A stretch of DNA of 64,000 nucleotides from Dehalococcoidia bacterium UBA5760 (GCA_002418895.1 DIFA01000019.1:62001-126000); one strand, 5' to 3'. Shown: positions 53,724-63,096, counted from the first letter of the stretch. A program made the numbers and translations. The notes: generated by a model not told the origin, from the letters alone.

Positions 53724-53737
53724 GATATCATCTGCCT

Positions 53738-54796
53738 CTATGGCATCAGGCTCCCTCCACCAACAATGCGCAAAATATCACTATAGGTCACCGCAGCAAA
53801 AACACCCATAAGCAGCAGGAAACCGATCAGGTGTACCTTTCCTTCCGTCTTGGGCGACACACGCCGGCCCCGGCGTACTTTCTCCAACAGAAGAAAGCCT
53901 ATCCTTCCCCCATCCAGGGCAGGGAGCGGGAAAAGATTTATCAAACCGATATTAAGGCTGAGAAAAGCAGCGAATTCCAGCAGCGGACTAATCCCCACTT
54001 TAGCTGCCTCACCGGTCATTTGAGCAATACCTACCGGTCCTGTTAATTTGAGAGAGGTAGTGCCGGCAAGCATACTCAGTATACCATTCTTAAAAAGGGC
54101 CATGGTTTCCACACATGCCGAGACGGCTAAAGATGGCACCCTCCAGAACGGCTCGCTGCGGCGTACAACAGTTGCCTCCGGCATGCTAATCACGATCCCC
54201 ACTGCCCCCTGGCCCTCGGGAGGTCTCCACCTTGGTACCATATTAACATCCTCTACGGTTAAATCACCGTGCTCGACTCTTACCACGATCTCCCTGCCCA
54301 GGCTAATCTGGATGTAGCGCTGCAGGTCGCTACTGTTCTCCAGAGGCTTTCCGTTTATACTGACTATCCTGTCTCCGGGTTCAATACCGGCTAAAGCCGC
54401 CGGTGAACCGGACGCCACATCCTCTACCAGCACATCTCCGATTACCATATTATGAGGAACCATAAAAGCAATAGCAAAGAGGATCAGAGGCAGCAAAAAG
54501 TTCATCAGCGAGCCGGCGCTGAGCACCAGAAGCCTGATACCAAAAGACTTACCGGCCAGGCTTCTGGGCGCACCGGGGTCTTCTTCGCCGGACATTTTGG
54601 TAAACCCACCCAGCGGTATCGCATTCAGTGAATAGATCGTTTCGCCCCGTTTCACCGAAAATAACCTGGGGGGTAGTCCGACGCCGAACTCCTTCACTTC
54701 CACACCGGAGGCTTTGGCAGTGATGAAATGCCCCAGCTCATGGGCAATGATAATTACTGCCAGGACGCCAAGGAAAATAAGCACCGTAATCAGCAC
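53738..54796 (-). CDS. rseP: Site-2 intramembrane metalloprotease RseP
   Basis: The 352-residue protease begins at a GTG with a transmembrane helix containing the zinc motif IIIAHELGHFITAKASG (His19, Glu20, His23). A PDZ domain follows at about 105-190 (AALAGIEPGDRIVSINGKPL) and the third zinc ligand lies in PLPALDGGRIGF. It cuts transmembrane substrates such as anti-sigma factors or signal peptide remnants. The start overlaps the dxr stop by 7 bases. Confidence 0.93.
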   Translation of the reverse strand: MLITVLIFLGVLAVIIIAHELGHFITAKASGVEVKEFGVGLPPRLFSVKRGETIYSLNAIPLGGFTKMSGEEDPGAPRSLAGKSFGIRLLVLSAGSLMNFLLPLILFAIAFMVPHNMVIGDVLVEDVASGSPAALAGIEPGDRIVSINGKPLENSSDLQRYIQISLGREIVVRVEHGDLTVEDVNMVPRWRPPEGQGAVGIVISMPEATVVRRSEPFWRVPSLAVSACVETMALFKNGILSMLAGTTSLKLTGPVGIAQMTGEAAKVGISPLLEFAAFLSLNIGLINLFPLPALDGGRIGFLLLEKVRRGRRVSPKTEGKVHLIGFLLLMGVFAAVTYSDILRIVGGGSLMP

Positions 54797-55941
54797 GGGC
54801 TATCTCCACTAACAAATCGGTAGGCCGTCTCCCTGGCCCAGACATCAGCAGATATAATCTCATCCAGGTCAGGGCAGACCACCATCTGGTGCCGCTCTAA
54901 CACCTGCTCGACAAGGCGAGCGATACCGGTAAATTCAATGCGCCGGGATAGGAACAGGTTAGCCGCAACCTCGTCAGCGGCACAAAGCACAGCCGGGTAA
55001 GTGCCCCCCTTCCTGCCTGCCTCAATAGCCAGCCTGAGACAGGGAAATACATCCGGGTCAACCTGCCCGAAGGTAAGATTACTCATTACGTCCCAGTTGA
55101 GCCGCTCGAGATGGGGATTAGGCAAGCGCTCGGGATAAGATAGGGCGTACTGGATAGGCAAGCGCATATCGGGACATCCCAACTGGGCCTTAACCGAACC
55201 ATCAACGAATTCTACCAGGGAATGGACAATACTCTGTGGATGAACTAGAACCTCAATGCTCTCAAAAGGCATATCGAACAGCCAGTGGGCCTCAATTACC
55301 TCAAGGCCTTTGTTCATAAGGGTAGCCGAATCAACGGTAACCTTCCTCCCCATCCGCCACGAGGGATGTTTTAGCGCCTGCTCGACGGTTACTTTACTCA
55401 GCCGTGATTTCGAATAATGCCGGAAGGGACCCCCCGATGCCGTCAGCACAAGACGAATCGGCTTCTGATTCTCTCCTTGAAGGCATTGCCATATCGCGCT
55501 ATGCTCGCTATCGAGAGGTAGAATTAGGGCTTTATTCAGCCCGGCTTCACGGGTGATAATCTCGCCGGCCGCGACCAGCGACTCTTTGTTAGCCAGTGCA
55601 ATTTCCTTTCCGGCCTTTACCGCCGCCATCAGAGGCAACAAACCTGACTTCCCGGAAGTAGCGATAACAACGGTATCAACCCGGGGATGAGAAGCGATAT
55701 CCTCCGGCGATAAGAACTCACAGTTTATATCAGCCGGTCTCTGTCCTGACTTCCCATCCTGAAAATAGACAAACCTGGGCCGGAACTCATTTACCTGCCT
55801 GGCCAGCAAGTCAATATTCTTCCCGGCAGCCAATCCGATGACACGAAATCTGTGCGGAAAAGCACGGACTACCTCAAGGGTTTGTTGACCTATGGAACCG
55901 GTTGAACCCAGAATGGCCAGTTGCTTAATTACGCCAGTCAT
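54790..55941 (-). CDS. dxr: 1-deoxy-D-xylulose 5-phosphate reductoisomerase
   Basis: The enzyme of about 383 residues catalyses the first committed step of the MEP pathway, using NADPH. The N-terminus has LAILGSTGSIGQQTLEVVRA, then ALANKESLVAAGEII, PLDSEHSAIWQCLQ, LTASGGPFRHY and MGRKVTVDSATLMNKGLEVI. The open frame reaches a TTG three codons upstream; the ATG, which overlaps the cdsA TGA as ATGA, is chosen. Coupled to cdsA upstream and rseP downstream. Confidence 0.96.
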   Translation of the reverse strand: MTGVIKQLAILGSTGSIGQQTLEVVRAFPHRFRVIGLAAGKNIDLLARQVNEFRPRFVYFQDGKSGQRPADINCEFLSPEDIASHPRVDTVVIATSGKSGLLPLMAAVKAGKEIALANKESLVAAGEIITREAGLNKALILPLDSEHSAIWQCLQGENQKPIRLVLTASGGPFRHYSKSRLSKVTVEQALKHPSWRMGRKVTVDSATLMNKGLEVIEAHWLFDMPFESIEVLVHPQSIVHSLVEFVDGSVKAQLGCPDMRLPIQYALSYPERLPNPHLERLNWDVMSNLTFGQVDPDVFPCLRLAIEAGRKGGTYPAVLCAADEVAANLFLSRRIEFTGIARLVEQVLERHQMVVCPDLDEIISADVWARETAYRFVSGDSPC

Positions 55942-56780
55942 ATCAAGCAATAGTATACATAGTATACCACATAGTATACCAGCGCACCGGCAAAAATGAG
56001 ACTATCGATACGGTCAAGGACTCCTCCGTGGCCCGGCATCATGCTGCCGGAATCCTTTACCCCCATATTGCGCTTCAGCAGGGACTCGACAAGATCGCCC
56101 ATCTGCCCGAAGATACTGACCAGTACGGCTAACGGAATTACCTGCCCGGGAAAAAGCGGAAGACGGAACGGGGTAGGGGTAAAAAACAGTATACTCACTA
56201 CGGCAGCAGCGCCTATACCGCCTGCTACTCCCTCCCAGGTCTTGCCCGGGCTGATGTCTGGAGCAAGCTTGTGCCTGCCGAATTTTCTACCGACAAAGAA
56301 AGCCATGGTATCGGAAGCCCAGGTAACAAACAGGATAAAGAATACCCAGTTTCTGCCATCATCCAGCCCTCTCAGAGCAACTAGATGACCCAGCAGCCAG
56401 CCCACATAGAGTATACCGGCGATTGTCCAAACCCAGCTCTGGAAAGCCCCTTCTTTATTCCGACGCGCCAGAAGTCCCATTAGGGGTAGCACCACCGCCG
56501 AGGTCAACAGTAAGGGCATGAGTAAGCCAGGAGTAAGATAAGGATTAAGGAAAGACAGCAGCTCCGGGTTGCGACCCAGAATAAAGAACGCCGTCCAGAT
56601 TAGACCGAAGCAGGCGAACGGCAACAGCTTTGCCATAGCTGCCATTCGATAAAACTCAAGAACAGCCAGGACGCCAAAGACGACCATTAATACGGTAAAA
56701 CCCCTCTCACCACCAAACCAGACAACCACCACCAGAAGAGGAGCAAACCAGAGGGAAGTTATAACCCTTTTCTTAAGCAT
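55938..56780 (-). CDS. cdsA: Phosphatidate cytidylyltransferase
   Basis: The 280-residue polytopic membrane enzyme makes CDP-diacylglycerol from phosphatidate and CTP. The family signature near the C-terminus is DSGSMMPGHGGVLDRIDSLI; upstream FVGRKFGRHKLAPDISPGKT is also typical. About seven transmembrane helices are visible. It stands between uppS and dxr in the usual order. Confidence 0.95.
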   Translation of the reverse strand: MLKKRVITSLWFAPLLVVVVWFGGERGFTVLMVVFGVLAVLEFYRMAAMAKLLPFACFGLIWTAFFILGRNPELLSFLNPYLTPGLLMPLLLTSAVVLPLMGLLARRNKEGAFQSWVWTIAGILYVGWLLGHLVALRGLDDGRNWVFFILFVTWASDTMAFFVGRKFGRHKLAPDISPGKTWEGVAGGIGAAAVVSILFFTPTPFRLPLFPGQVIPLAVLVSIFGQMGDLVESLLKRNMGVKDSGSMMPGHGGVLDRIDSLIFAGALVYYVVYYVYYCLI

Positions 56781-56801
56781 ACGCTTCTGCCGGACATTTA
56801 G

Positions 56802-57524
56802 TTATAATCCACCGAAGCGCCTATGCCTGTGACGATAAGACAGCAGCGCTTTATCGATATCCTTCTCATTGAAGTCAGGCCACAGAACATCGGTGAAATA
56901 GTATTCGCTGTAAGCCGATTGCCATATCAGAAAATTGCTGATACGGAGTTCACCGCCGGTGCGGATGAGCAAGTCAACATCGGGGATATCGCTAGTATAA
57001 AGGAAACGGCTAAACAACTTTTCGTCTATATTCTGCGGCGGGACGCCTTCAGCAATAATACCACGTACCGCATCCAATATCTCAAGGCGTCCTCCGTAGT
57101 TAAAGGCAAAGCCGAGGGTCAGCCCGGTATTGTTTTCTGTCAGCTTAACGGCCTTACCTATCTCCTGCTGGAGACCTGGAGGGAGTTCCTCCAGACGGCC
57201 GAGATGGCGAAGCCTGACCCCTTCTTTGTGAAGCTCCTGAGACTCCTTACCGATTACCTCTCCGAAGAGATGGAATATCCCCCCGACCTCATCCTGAGAA
57301 CGGTTCCAGTTTTCGGTGGAGAAACCAAAAAGGGTAAGATACTTTAAGTGGTAGCGGTTGTTGAAATAACGAATCGCAGAGCGGGCGCTGTCTACTCCGG
57401 CGACATGTCCCCTGAACCTGGGCAGCTCGCGATGCTCTGCCCACCTGCCGTTACCGTCCATAATGATAGCAACATGACGGGGATTGCCGGCCTCTTCTTC
57501 CGCAGCTAACGAATCAACTTCCAT
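56802..57524 (-). CDS. uppS: Undecaprenyl diphosphate synthase
   Basis: The 240-residue cis-prenyltransferase builds the C55 carrier for cell-wall synthesis. Motifs are HVAIIMDGNGRWAEHRELPR with the catalytic Asp, GHVAGVDSARSAIRYF, LTLFGFSTENWNR, GFAFNYGGRLEI and DLLIRTGGELRISNFLIWQS. It lies in the rpsB operon between frr and cdsA. In EF-Ts/UppS operons of this type the order is normal. Confidence 0.96.
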   Translation of the reverse strand: MEVDSLAAEEEAGNPRHVAIIMDGNGRWAEHRELPRFRGHVAGVDSARSAIRYFNNRYHLKYLTLFGFSTENWNRSQDEVGGIFHLFGEVIGKESQELHKEGVRLRHLGRLEELPPGLQQEIGKAVKLTENNTGLTLGFAFNYGGRLEILDAVRGIIAEGVPPQNIDEKLFSRFLYTSDIPDVDLLIRTGGELRISNFLIWQSAYSEYYFTDVLWPDFNEKDIDKALLSYRHRHRRFGGL

Positions 57525-57563
57525 GACACAAGTGAAAAACTGGTGACAACCATTTAGCCCGGG

Positions 57564-58124
57564 CTAGACTTCTTCAATCTCTATCTCTTTATTCTGACCA
57601 GCCTGCTCGGCAAAAGCTATGAATCTGTCGGTAATCTTCTGCAGCTGGTCTAAGGTACGCTTCATATCATCCTGCGACATCTCTTTGTCTTTCTCCAGCT
57701 TCCTCAGTTCATCCATAGTCTCACGCCTCAAATTACGGATGATCACCCTCTCCTTCTCCACCCTTGCCCTTACCACCTTAACCAGCTCCTGACGCCGTTC
57801 TTCATTGAGAGGCGGGATATTTATGCGAAGTACATTTCCGTCACTGACCGGATTGAGCCCGAGGTCAGATTTCAGAATGGCTTTTTCAATACTGTGCAGA
57901 CTGCTTTTATCCCAGGGCTGTATAACCAGCAAGCTGACTGCCGGTGCGGAAACGCCGGCGATTTGAATAAGCGGAGTTGGGACGCCGGCATATTCTACCT
58001 TGATATGTTCAACCAACGCCGGCGCAGCATGCCCGGTACGAATGGTAGTCAGCTCCTTCTTCAAAGCCTCTACGGAGGCCTGCATCTTCGTCTCGGTGTT
58101 CTTTAAAAGTACACTAATATCCAT
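57564..58124 (-). CDS. frr: Ribosome recycling factor
   Basis: The 186-residue RRF shows the coiled-coil start KNTETKMQASVEALKKELTT, RTGHAAPALVEHIKVEYAG, QPWDKSSLHSIEKAILKSDL, GNVLRINIPPLNEERRQELV and a C-terminal helix. It works with EF-G to split post-termination ribosomes. It lies 9 bases after pyrH and 39 bases before uppS. Confidence 0.96.
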   Translation of the reverse strand: MDISVLLKNTETKMQASVEALKKELTTIRTGHAAPALVEHIKVEYAGVPTPLIQIAGVSAPAVSLLVIQPWDKSSLHSIEKAILKSDLGLNPVSDGNVLRINIPPLNEERRQELVKVVRARVEKERVIIRNLRRETMDELRKLEKDKEMSQDDMKRTLDQLQKITDRFIAFAEQAGQNKEIEIEEV

Positions 58125-58133
58125 TTTTTCTGC

Positions 58134-59371
<1,238 letters not shown>

Positions 59372-59389
59372 CTCCCGCTCCTTACACTA

Positions 59390-60181
59390 CTATTCATCAC
59401 CAGACATGAAAACAACCGGTTCGGTATCCTCGGCAACCGCAACCTCTTCTATGCTTTCTCCCTCTGGCTGCTCTTCACGGGCCAGGAATTCGGCCCCTCC
59501 AGCCTTACCCGCCAGAACCGAGTCGGCGATCCGGCTGCAGGCAAGCTTAATGGCCTTAATAGCATCATCATTAGCCGGAATCGGATAGTCAATACCGGTA
59601 GGGTCGCAATTGGTATCGGCAACAGCCACCACCGGTATGCCAACCCGTTTTGCCTCTTCTAAAGCCAGCCTCTCCTTGGTAACATCAACAATGAACAGAG
59701 ATGAGGGTAGACTGGTCATCTCTTTGATGCCACCTATCATACGATTGAGACGCACCAACTCCTTACCCAGCTTGAGGGCTTCTTTTTTAGGCAAATGTTC
59801 AAGCTCACCCCTGGCTTGCTGGTCTTCCAGACGAACCAGATAGTCTATACGACCCTGTATCGTGCTAAAATTGGTCAGCACTCCGCCGGGCCAGCGCTGG
59901 TTAATGTAATACATATTACAGCGCTTAGCCTCTTCCTCTATAGCCTCCTGGGCCTGCTTCTTGGTACCGACAAAAAGTACGTTACCGCCGTCGGCAACCA
60001 ACTGCTCGATAAAACTACAGGCCTTCTCCAGCATGCCAACCGTCTGCTCCAGATCAATGATATGAATACCATTACGCTTGGTGAAGATATATCTCTTCAT
60101 ACGAGGATGCCAACGACTCGTCTGATGGCCGAAGTGTGCCCCGGCTTCCAAAAGCTGCTTGATTGTGACTGTACTTGCCAA
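59390..60181 (-). CDS. rpsB: 30S ribosomal protein S2
   Basis: The 263-residue S2 begins at a TTG after an AGGAGGGGGG Shine-Dalgarno: TIKQLLEAGAHFGHQTSRWH, then KRYIFTKRNGIHIIDLEQT, NQRWPGGVLTNFSTI, LPSSLFIVDVTKERLALEEA and NDDAIKAIKLACSRIADSVL. An acidic C-terminal tail (EEVAVAEDTEP) ends the protein. It is the first gene of the nine-gene leftward operon. Confidence 0.97.
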   Translation of the reverse strand: MASTVTIKQLLEAGAHFGHQTSRWHPRMKRYIFTKRNGIHIIDLEQTVGMLEKACSFIEQLVADGGNVLFVGTKKQAQEAIEEEAKRCNMYYINQRWPGGVLTNFSTIQGRIDYLVRLEDQQARGELEHLPKKEALKLGKELVRLNRMIGGIKEMTSLPSSLFIVDVTKERLALEEAKRVGIPVVAVADTNCDPTGIDYPIPANDDAIKAIKLACSRIADSVLAGKAGGAEFLAREEQPEGESIEEVAVAEDTEPVVFMSGDE

Positions 60182-60208
60182 TCTTACCCCCCTCCTGAAC
60201 TGTTAAGT

Positions 60209-60238
60209 AGTATAACATAACTACTCGCTATGCAGCAA
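60209..60238 (-). promoter_or_regulatory. Promoter of the rpsB operon
   Basis: Minus-strand TTGCTG, 18-base spacer, TATACT; the predicted start is about 20 bases before the rpsB TTG and leaves room for the strong AGGAGGGGGG Shine-Dalgarno. Confidence 0.5.
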
Positions 60239-60310
60239 CACGAGACTATGGCAACCAAAACCCGCCACCTGCTGCTCCGGCAAAGTGCATTTATCGGGCA
60301 GACGACCAAC

Positions 60311-60691
60311 CTAATCACAGTTAAACCCGATAAGGCTTATCTTGCTGTCTTCCTCTCTAAGGGTCCAGGTAGTCAGGCAACTACCCCAGGCATTGGTCGT
60401 AACCGTACCCTGAATCCTCCAGCTACCCTTACCATCATAATTAGCAACCCACTGGCCAACCGGGATTGCCGGACTTATTTTTACCGGTGTCTCGGAACCT
60501 TGCCCGGGAACCGCCTCCTGGTAATAATCATCGATATACGGTATGCCGGCAATCTGAATAATAGCAATCGCCTGTTGACTGCTCAAGGCAGACGGTGATA
60601 CTAATGTATTTATCAGACCGCAACCCAGAAGCGGGACAGCCAGCAAAACAGCAAGTCCACTTAACAAAAGCGATTTGGCTTTGTTTCCCAT
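60311..60691 (-). CDS. Small secreted lipoprotein
   Basis: The 126-residue protein has a basic MGNKAKS start, a hydrophobic signal and a lipobox LLGC at about 21-24, so it should be anchored to the outer face of the membrane by a lipidated Cys. The mature part has VGQWVANYDGKGSWRIQGTV and CLTTWTLREEDSKISLIGFN, with two further cysteines that could pair. No family is recognised. It lies upstream of the rpsB operon on the same strand but with 129 bases between, probably its own unit. Confidence 0.75.
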   Translation of the reverse strand: MGNKAKSLLLSGLAVLLAVPLLGCGLINTLVSPSALSSQQAIAIIQIAGIPYIDDYYQEAVPGQGSETPVKISPAIPVGQWVANYDGKGSWRIQGTVTTNAWGSCLTTWTLREEDSKISLIGFNCD

Positions 60692-60909
60692 TTCAGTCCA
60701 CCTTTCTCTACTTGACTAACTCCGGTAATGGATACTTTAAGTACCGGAGCCGCTTTTGTCAAGCAGAGCCCGGTACCATCGATATGCCACCGGGTACCGG
60801 GCCGGAGGTATCTCCGGCAGGTATACCACAGGCGGGATAATCTATATAATAGGGGAGAAGGATGGAAAAGGTGGAATCAGCCACCATGTTATTAGAGAGG
60901 TAACGGATC
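60692..60909. repeat. Intergenic inverted repeats between lipoprotein and Nudix genes
   Basis: Two strong dyads: CTCCGGTA/TACCGGAG (60720-60749, 14-base loop) and GCCCGGTACC/GGTACCGGGC (60768-60802, perfect 10-base stem, 15-base loop). Neither is followed by a U tract on either strand. Both contain the same CCGGTA core, so they may share a binding protein or function; otherwise no gene is seen. Confidence 0.55.
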
Positions 60910-61464
60910 TTGTTAATAAGAAAAAAGGAAACGGTCGCCCAAGGGAAATATATAGACTTCGTCAGGAAACACTTTCTTACTAGGTCAGGCAAAGAAGCGG
61001 TATGGGAAATGGTGGAGAGGAAAAACACGTTCAACTGCGGGGCGGTTGCCGTCGTCGCCATTACCCGGAATAAAGAGTTAATTCTGGAAAGACACTGGAG
61101 ATACGCAATAGAGTCTTTTGTTATTCAACTACCGGCGGGGTTGACCGACCAAGCGGGAGAGAATGAAGAAGACACTGCAAGACGCGAGCTCATGGAGGAG
61201 ACAGGCTACCTGGCCGGGGAGCTTGTCCCGATTAAGGTAACACCAGAATGCTCGGTTCTGACACCCAGCCGGGTCAATCATTTTCTGGCACCGGACGCGG
61301 AATATGTCGGAGGCGAGAATCCCGATGATGCTGAAATAATTGAGGTCCTTAAAATACCCATCGCAGGATTGCCTGATTTCCTGCTCAACCTACCTGCAGA
61401 CACCACCATGGACCTTAGAGTTCCCGGTATAATCTGGATTTTAGAGAAAATGGGGTTGATCTAA
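60910..61464 (+). CDS. Nudix hydrolase (ADP-ribose pyrophosphatase-like)
   Basis: The 184-residue protein has the Nudix box as GLTDQAGENEEDTARREL followed by MEETGYLAG: the catalytic REL-x-EE-x-G part is intact, with one extra residue between the first Gly and the first Glu compared with the standard 23-residue pattern. The N-terminus ETVAQGKYIDFVRKHFLTRS and middle GAVAVVAITRNKELILERHW resemble ADP-ribose or sugar-nucleotide pyrophosphatases (NudF type). The start is a TTG directly after an in-frame stop, with GAGAGG about 10 bases upstream. It is followed by a 510-base regulatory region. Confidence 0.88.
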   Translation: MLIRKKETVAQGKYIDFVRKHFLTRSGKEAVWEMVERKNTFNCGAVAVVAITRNKELILERHWRYAIESFVIQLPAGLTDQAGENEEDTARRELMEETGYLAGELVPIKVTPECSVLTPSRVNHFLAPDAEYVGGENPDDAEIIEVLKIPIAGLPDFLLNLPADTTMDLRVPGIIWILEKMGLI

Positions 61465-61516
61465 AAACAGGTTCAGCGAAACTCGTTAAGGTTATTATCG
61501 AAATGGACAAAAGCAG

Positions 61517-61545
61517 TTGACACCGATAGATATATCATTTATGAT
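61517..61545 (+). promoter_or_regulatory. Near-consensus sigma70 promoter of the binding-protein operon
   Basis: A perfect TTGACA, a 17-base spacer and TATGAT (5 of 6). The predicted transcription start near 61552 leaves a leader of more than 400 bases before the coding region. Confidence 0.8.
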
Positions 61546-61552
61546 ATATCTA
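61527..61552. promoter_or_regulatory. 26-base palindromic operator overlapping the -10 box
   Basis: Twelve-base perfect arms TAGATATATCAT and ATGATATATCTA around a TT centre. The right arm contains the TATGAT -10 box, so a bound dimer would block RNA polymerase. It is not the ModE consensus; the regulator is unknown. Confidence 0.75.
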
Positions 61553-61583
61553 AGTTAGAGCTACCGACAGTGGTATGTAAAAG

Positions 61584-61606
61584 GCTTGGTACCTTCGATA
61601 CCAAGC
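61584..61606 (+). repeat. Stable hairpin in the leader
   Basis: GCTTGGTA and TACCAAGC form a perfect 8-base stem around a 7-base loop containing TTCG. No U tract follows, so it is probably structural rather than a terminator. Confidence 0.55.
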
Positions 61607-61679
61607 ATCCAATTCCACCGGACACTACACTAACGAGAGCAATGGCCCATTGACAAGGCTCTTTAACACACTGTAACAT

Positions 61680-61820
61680 TGTACCAACTGAATATCGGAT
61701 TACTCTCCGAGCGGAGATACCTAAAGCTTAGAGCAATGGTACGGCCGCCGGTGGGCTTCATAGAAGCCTCGAGGGTATGGGTGGAAACGCTTGTGCCTCC
61801 CGTTGGAAAGGAGAGCTTAC
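61680..61820 (+). promoter_or_regulatory. Moco/Tuco-riboswitch-like element
   Basis: The element has CTCTCCGAG (from 61703) near its 5' end, a GGCTTC/GAAGCC hairpin (61754-61768), and the 3' sequence GTGCCTCCCGTTGGAAAGGAG (61794 onward); CTCTCC and GGAGAG (61810-61815) can form the closing stem. As I recall the Moco RNA motif, CUCCG at the 5' side and GCCUCCCG with GAAAGGAG at the 3' side are its most conserved parts. No cobalamin-box sequence (AGCCACTG) is present. An intrinsic terminator lies 22 bases downstream, fitting transcriptional control. Confidence 0.55.
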
Positions 61821-61841
61821 TTAGTAAGCATTCGTTTGAAG

Positions 61842-61867
61842 GCACCTCCTTTCGAGGTGCTTTTTTT
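61842..61867 (+). terminator. Intrinsic terminator in the leader
   Basis: GCACCTC, CTTTC loop, GAGGTGC, then seven T residues. It lies 108 bases before the start codon of the binding-protein gene. GGCAC at its 5' arm can pair with GTGCC in the aptamer-like element, a possible antiterminator. Confidence 0.88.
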
Positions 61868-61974
61868 ATTACGGCATAAATAGTGTTTAGAAAACGTATG
61901 GGAGTGATTATGAAAAATTGATGAATTACTGAAACATACAATCAATAATAATCAATACGAAGGAGGATACTATA

Positions 61975-63027
61975 ATGAAAAGAGCAGTCACAATTTTGGC
62001 CAGCCTGGCAATTCTGGCCTCGGTTATGACCGGTTGCACTCAGACGACACCGCCCGACAAAACACCATCAACCAGAATTGTCGTGGACCAGATCGGTAAC
62101 GTCGTTGAGCTTCCCGAGACTATCGACGAAGTGGCTAACTTCTGTTATCAGATGGTCGAAGTGCAGATTGCCTTGGGAGCAGGCGATAAGCTGGTCGCAG
62201 GATCTTATTATGGAGATGTGCCCTGGCTGGATGAAAGTTTGAAATCCTTGCCGAATCCCTACAACTGGCAAACCGGCCTGAATGTTGAGGAATTAGTGAG
62301 CGTCGATCCGGATCTAGTAGTGATGTGGGGCGGTACCCCACAGGATGCTATGGATATGGTCTGGGACGCCGGTTATCCAGTGGTCTGCGACTGGACCATG
62401 GGCCAAGGCACTACTGAGGAAGCTATTGAAATGCTCGGTAAAGCCCTGGGGAAGGAAGCTGAAGCTGACGAAATCCTCGCCTACTGGGCTGACCAACAGG
62501 CAATTATCAATGATGTCATCAATGACATACCTGAAGGAGACCGCTTACGGGTATTCTATACCGGTCATGACAAACTGATCACCTGTGCCAAAAATACCGA
62601 TGAAGATTGGTGGATATCAGAGGCCGGTGGTATCAATGTGGCTAGAGATGCCTCCGGTCTGCCCTGGGGTTCAGCCTCCTGGTGGATGGAACTTTCAATA
62701 GAGTCCGTTATCGCATGGGACCCCGACGTTATAATCATAAGTTCTAAGGCTGGAATTGATCCCGATGATATACTGAACGACCCGCAGTGGAAAGATATAA
62801 AGGCAGTTCAGGATGGCAAGGTGTACCGGGTTCCTTTTGGCTATCATGTCTGGGACAGGCCTTGTGCCGAGAGAATTCTAGGGCAGTTGTGGCTGGCGCA
62901 GAAACTCTATCCCGATAAATTCACCAATATCGATATCAGGCAAGAGACAAGAGACTTCTTTGAAACATTTTTCCGGGTCAATCTGTCTGAAGAAGAGGTG
63001 GACGATATTCTGGCCGGCGTAAAATAG
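61975..63027 (+). CDS. Class III ABC substrate-binding lipoprotein (BtuF/FepB/MolA-like)
   Basis: The 350-residue protein has a lipoprotein signal ending VMTGC (Cys21), then a periplasmic-binding domain of the TroA/PF01497 type: RIVVDQIGNVVELPETIDEV, LNVEELVSVDPDLVVMWGGT, a long linking helix (about 145-185) and a C-lobe with WDPDVIIIS, DGKVYRVPFGYHVWDRPCAE. This family carries cobalamin, siderophores, haem or, as in MolA, molybdate/tungstate to ABC importers. No permease or ATPase gene follows in the window. The Moco-like element upstream suggests an oxoanion ligand (inference). AAGGAGG precedes the ATG. Confidence 0.88.
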   Translation: MKRAVTILASLAILASVMTGCTQTTPPDKTPSTRIVVDQIGNVVELPETIDEVANFCYQMVEVQIALGAGDKLVAGSYYGDVPWLDESLKSLPNPYNWQTGLNVEELVSVDPDLVVMWGGTPQDAMDMVWDAGYPVVCDWTMGQGTTEEAIEMLGKALGKEAEADEILAYWADQQAIINDVINDIPEGDRLRVFYTGHDKLITCAKNTDEDWWISEAGGINVARDASGLPWGSASWWMELSIESVIAWDPDVIIISSKAGIDPDDILNDPQWKDIKAVQDGKVYRVPFGYHVWDRPCAERILGQLWLAQKLYPDKFTNIDIRQETRDFFETFFRVNLSEEEVDDILAGVK

Positions 63028-63036
63028 TCGTTGCCG

Positions 63037-63076
63037 CATAGGAGAGATACGATACTGACTAAGTATCTCTCCTATG
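63037..63076 (+). repeat. Perfect 14-base-pair hairpin between the binding-protein and radical SAM genes
   Basis: CATAGGAGAGATAC and GTATCTCTCCTATG enclose a 12-base loop; no U tract follows. It may protect the 3' end of the abundant binding-protein mRNA and lower expression of the next gene. Confidence 0.8.
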
Positions 63077-63096
63077 CCCAACCCAAAGAGGGTACC

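Larger units (their letters stand above)
61465..61974. other. Regulatory region upstream of the binding-protein gene
   Basis: 510 bases without a gene. In order: promoter (61517-61545), palindrome over its -10 box (61527-61552), a stable UUCG-type hairpin (61584-61606), a riboswitch-like element (about 61680-61820), and an intrinsic terminator (61842-61867). The last 100 bases carry an AAGGAGG Shine-Dalgarno (61961-61967) for the next gene. Confidence 0.85.

Noticed and set aside
61680..61820. Cobalamin riboswitch before the BtuF-like protein
   Set aside because: No B12-box (AGCCACTG) or other cobalamin motif is present; the sequence pattern fits the Moco motif better.
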